From Gossypium raimondii (Eukaryota > Streptophyta > Magnoliopsida > Malvales > Malvaceae): a stretch of 64,000 bases of DNA. Every line of letters starts with the position of its first letter. The stretch's first letter is position 1. The notes under the pieces were generated by a model, which saw only the letters and a program-made list of their open reading frames with translations, searched no databases and was not told where the DNA came from. Position numbers and translations under genes: made by a program. The stretch is from assembly GCF_025698545.1 (NCBI RefSeq), contig NC_068566.1:28560444-28624443 (forward strand). The letters are read 5' to 3'. Of this stretch, positions 60,164-64,000 are shown in pieces.

Positions 60164-62731
60164 TGTTGACACCATTTTTTGGATGGAAAACGGGGTCGAC
60201 TTGGGTTTTTTGAAAATGAAAACGAAAATGGGAGTCGCCACAAATCCTTTTTGATAAGGTGTGATTGGATCACCTCGAAAAGTGGTTGTTTTTAATAAAA
60301 GGTTTGATTTTATTAAAACAACAAGTTTGGTCCACGAAATTTAGAAAAACGGGTTCGGGAGTCGGTTACGCACGAGGAAGGATTAGCACCCTCGATACGC
60401 CCAAAATTGGTACCTAGTTGATTACTTAATGTCTTAGTGTCGAAGATTGAAAACTTTAAAGAAATTTAAAATACAATCCTTAAAAAAACTCGAATGGCAT
60501 GGATTAAAATTCAAGAGGAAACTTGGCAATTTGGTTAACCGTGAAATCGAAACCCAGCACCTTAGGGCACGTTTCTCGAATTTCCAAACGCAAAATATTT
60601 CCTTATTTTTGAAAAATTTTTAAAAGGATATTTAGCTATTTGGTCGAACGAGAAATCGAGACCCAGTACCTTAGGCACATTCCTCGAATTTCCAAACGTA
60701 AAATATTGCCTTATTTTGAAAATTTTTGAAAAGGATATTAAGTTATTTGGTCGAACGAGAAATCGAAACCCAGTACCTTAGGGCACGTTCCTCAAATTTC
60801 CAAACGCAAAACATTGCCTTATTTTTGAAAAGTTTTTAAAAGGATATTTAGCTATTTGGTCGAACGAGAAATCGAAACCAGACCTTAGGGCACGTTCTCG
60901 AATTTCCAAACGCAAAATATTGCCTTATTTTGAAATATTTCCTTTTTAAAATATGATATTCACGTGCATGATGGAATAATAAACATGATTATGTAAAAAA
61001 ATGAACAAAACGAATAATAAATCAATCATACATTCCATAGCAAATAAATAAATAAATAAACTGAAGCATAAAAATGGACATATAAATAAATACATAAATG
61101 ATCACACAAAACAATAAAGGAAAATAGATGAAAATTATAAAATATGAACATGTATATGTATATTTAAGGAAATATGTATATGTATGTATATACATAAAAT
61201 TACAAAAAATGAAAAATATATATATGAAAATATAAGTATTTACATGTATATGTATATAGATTATAAAATGCAAAAATATAAAAAATATAATCATGTACGT
61301 TATAAAAACATGTGTATGTACATAAATTTAAAAACTAAGATATAACAATGTGCATATATATATACTTATACAAATTTAAAAATATGTACATACATATATC
61401 ATAAAAACTTGTTCACACACATATATATACTTGAGATTGTAAAATAATAATAATAAATATGTACAATAGTTTTAATAATAATATTAATAATAAAATGGCA
61501 CAAATTAAAATAACGAGACACATATATATAAGATAAATGAATATATAAACAAAACAAAAATTAATAATTAAAGAAAAATAAAATAAAATAAAATAAAAAA
61601 ATAGAAGGGATTAAATCGAAATAAGGGATAAATTTAAAGGCCCAAATCATAAAATGAAAAAAGAAAAAAAAAGGGGAATTAAAGCACGCTACAAATGGAT
61701 GAGGACCAAACGTGGAATATTCCCACGTCACTGAAACGGTGCCGTTCCAGCGGAATCCAAGCGCACGGTCTAAGGACCAAATCGAAACAACGGAAAAAAT
61801 TAAGGCCAAAATTGAAAATATGCGAAAAACTGTATTGAAAACACCACAAAATCAGAGGGACCAATTGCGCAAATAATCCAAGAGGCAAAAACACGCGGAT
61901 CCTCCCCTCGGGTCGGGTCACCATGGGTCGAGAGACAAAACGACGCCGCTTTTGGTCTCTCGAACCCTAAGCTCAAACGGCGCGTTTATAGGGTTATTTA
62001 AACCCATTTTTTCAAAAATCAAAACACTTCAGCCACTCTTTTTTTAAAAAGTAAAAGAAAAAAATTTGAAAAACCTCACACTCTTTCAAAAATGGCCAGC
62101 CTTTGGGTTGCCATAGCATACGCATAGCACTTGCCACATCGCCGCCAGCCGACGGCCGATCGACGAAGTCTTGGATCGGCGTTGAAACCCCTTTCCAAGA
62201 AGTTTTCTCCTTTTCTTTACTCTCGTTAAAATAAAAATAAAAAAAACAGTGGTAAAAATAAAAAAAGGAAAAATAGAAATAAAAAAAAACTAAGAAATCC
62301 TTACTTCTTTTATTTCTTTCGTGTACGTAAAGAAAAAAGGGGGGGCGAACCCTCATTACAGTCACTTGAATGGCTTTTTATAGCCTTTTTAATACATTTT
62401 TTTATATATGTTTACTACTATTTTGTTGTTCTTCTCCTGCTTTGCGTGTTTGGTTTCTATTTTGCAGGTGCTGCAGGCGCAAGTGGGTGAAGGGACGTGC
62501 GGCATGGCGGTGGCAGAGCTAGGGCGGCGGCAGTTGGGTCTGAGAACCCTAGGTGCGACGCACCTAGGGTTAGGAAATTTTGTTGTTTCTGATTTGAGCC
62601 ATTTGGGTATTTGGGCTTGAGATTTGGGTTTGGGCTGAAGGGTATTGGGTTAGTTGGGCTGGTGGGTTAGTTTAATTGGTTTGGGTTTTGCTGGTATGGA
62701 TTTGTTGGGCCCGGGCAAATGGGCTTGTACA
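60164..62731 (-). repeat. 5' LTR of the gypsy element (2568 bp)
   Basis: Partner of 49262-51849. It carries the same 109 bp repeats (about 60520-60940). Differences are small deletions (for example near 60675, 60880 and 61925) and scattered substitutions, indicating insertion long enough ago for some divergence but recent compared with the surroundings. Confidence 0.95.
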
Positions 62732-62736
62732 TACAT

Positions 62737-63140
62737 TTTTAAGCCATATAACTAATAATAATCTAAAGTGATTAAGTTTTATGATTTTTACAACTTAGTC
62801 ATTGAACCTAAATTAGCCATTTAATCACTAAAATTTTTGGACCAAAATTTAATATACCTATATAACAACTCCGTAAATATTTTAATGAAAAGATTTACAA
62901 ACTCGATTTATGAAAATGAGGTCCTGATACCTCATTTTTCAAAACCATTCGACTTTAGGGATAAACCACTTATACTTAACTAATTATCCAATTAAATGAA
63001 ATTATCAAATTAAAATTCACTATATCATGATATTTGTCCCGTAAATATTAAATAATAATATTTACAGACTCACTTGTTGGAATTGTGAACCCAAAGCCAC
63101 TATTTCCGACACCACAGAAAAACGAGCTATTACAAATGGA
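62737..63140 (-). repeat. Older gypsy LTR, 5' part
   Basis: On the minus strand it starts TGTAATAGCTCGTTTTTC at 63140 and includes TGTCGGAAATAGTGGC and ATGAGGTATCAGGACC, words I associate with common cotton gypsy LTRs. It continues at 49261 leftwards after removal of the young element. Confidence 0.55.
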
Positions 63141-64000
63141 TTAAACATGAGAATGGAATAATGATACAAATAAATGGTTGGAATTGAATTGAAATTGAAT
63201 GTATTATTGTTAAATAGATAGAAATGTATGATATGTTACATTGATTTTTATAAGTGATTATTTAAATGTGAATATGCATAATCCCAGTTTTGATACATGA
63301 ATGTTAATGATGTTGGTTGAAAACTAGATGTTACATGGAATTTGTTATACATGGTGTTATTAATGTTCAATAGCCTTGAATCATGAAAGTACCATTGAGC
63401 TTTATTGCTCAGCGTACAATTTGTTATTCCGTGTGTAGGTATAGGTGAATCATGAAAGTTCCTTTTGTTTCGATAAATGACATGTACTTAGGTCTTGAGT
63501 CAATTTTGCACAATAGGTGATCATGTTGATATTTAAAGCTAGATATGGCAAATTTTGTTATGGCCAAATGGTTGGTTTATACAATTGAAATTGGTTAAGA
63601 GTTAAATTGAATGAGATGTTGCATAACTTGTGACATATATGTGTATTTCTATCAAATAGCTAAATGGTTAGAATTATGGAACTTGGCATATGTGTTTAGG
63701 TTGAAATGATGAATTTTGTATAATGCATATGAATATATGATGTTAAATTTTATAAATATGCATATTTTAAATATCCTTGCTGATTAAATTGAAACATAAG
63801 TTTGATTGTTTAGGTGTTGCAAAATTGTTACCATTTGGACCATTTGAAAATAGGTGGTCACATCATGACATCGAGTCCTTAACGTCACGACAGAGATCAA
63901 ATCAGTGAGTTGCATCATGATGAGGAACTTTCGAAGTCATGAAGTTAACTCGATATTTTACAAACTTTAGAATCTGGTCTTTATTTCTCGAGTCATCTTA
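63141..64000. other. Repeat-like flank, no gene
   Basis: AT-rich sequence, probably retrotransposon leader or LTR material (for example CATCATGACATCGAGTCC near 63863). No supported frame; the window ends here. Confidence 0.35.

Larger units (their letters stand above)
49262..62731 (-). mobile_element. Complete but defective Ty3/gypsy LTR retrotransposon, 13.5 kb
   Basis: Two near-identical LTRs (49262-51849 and 60164-62731) enclose 8.3 kb, and TACAT is duplicated at 49257-49261 and 62732-62736. The LTRs start TG and end CA. A primer-binding-like sequence next to the right LTR and a polypurine tract next to the left LTR show that it is transcribed on the minus strand. Gag is missing its capsid part. 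Of pol only shreds remain, with no reverse transcriptase YxDD, RNase H or integrase DDE core. A 2.7 kb tandem array fills the 3' non-coding part. It is non-autonomous. Confidence 0.95.

Overview
The window looks like nuclear DNA of a eudicot plant. Genes are intron-containing with canonical GT-AG borders, intergenic DNA is very AT-rich, and nested transposons make up most of the sequence. Several repeat families (large Ty3/gypsy LTRs, Tourist-like MITEs, PMD-type transposon genes) look to me like those of cotton or another Malvaceae. That is recognition only and was not tested.

Only two genes look intact, both on the minus strand. One is a nine-exon OXA1-type mitochondrial inner-membrane insertase (20609-23853). 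The other is a two-exon ATL20/21/22-type membrane RING-H2 ubiquitin ligase (40009-41197). The ligase is the survivor of a four-copy tandem array on the minus strand at 25.0, 30.7-36.9, 37.9 and 40.0 kb. The other three copies are broken by frameshifts, lost zinc ligands, a lost start codon or insertions.

Region by region: 1-7.9 kb holds a plant-mobile-domain relic, a 651 bp Tourist-like MITE, a degenerate gypsy-type ORF region and a foldback inverted repeat of about 0.9 kb. At 7947-16783 lies an 8.8 kb hAT transposon with an 8 bp target duplication. It contains a decayed transposase, a promoter-plus-5' fragment of a cytochrome P450 gene and gypsy debris. 17-25 kb holds a second Tourist-like MITE, a coding-free partial duplicate of the OXA1 3' region, and OXA1. 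25-41 kb is the RING array, with a gamma-tubulin-complex pseudogene fragment and several MITEs. One 3.6 kb Tourist-like element there sits in exon 1 of a RING copy and carries an intron-containing fragment of the pyruvate dehydrogenase E1-alpha gene. 41-46 kb has a 55 bp palindromic hAT mini-element and a plant-mobile-domain pseudogene whose 3' end is amplified as 399-402 bp exon-intron modules. 49262-62731 is one complete but gutted Ty3/gypsy element with 2.6 kb LTRs, TSD TACAT and minus orientation. It sits inside an older LTR and carries a tandem array of 43 bp units organised as a 129 bp trimer.

The two live genes show no functional link. The main story is a tandem ubiquitin-ligase family being eroded by transposons, some of which carry pieces of host genes.
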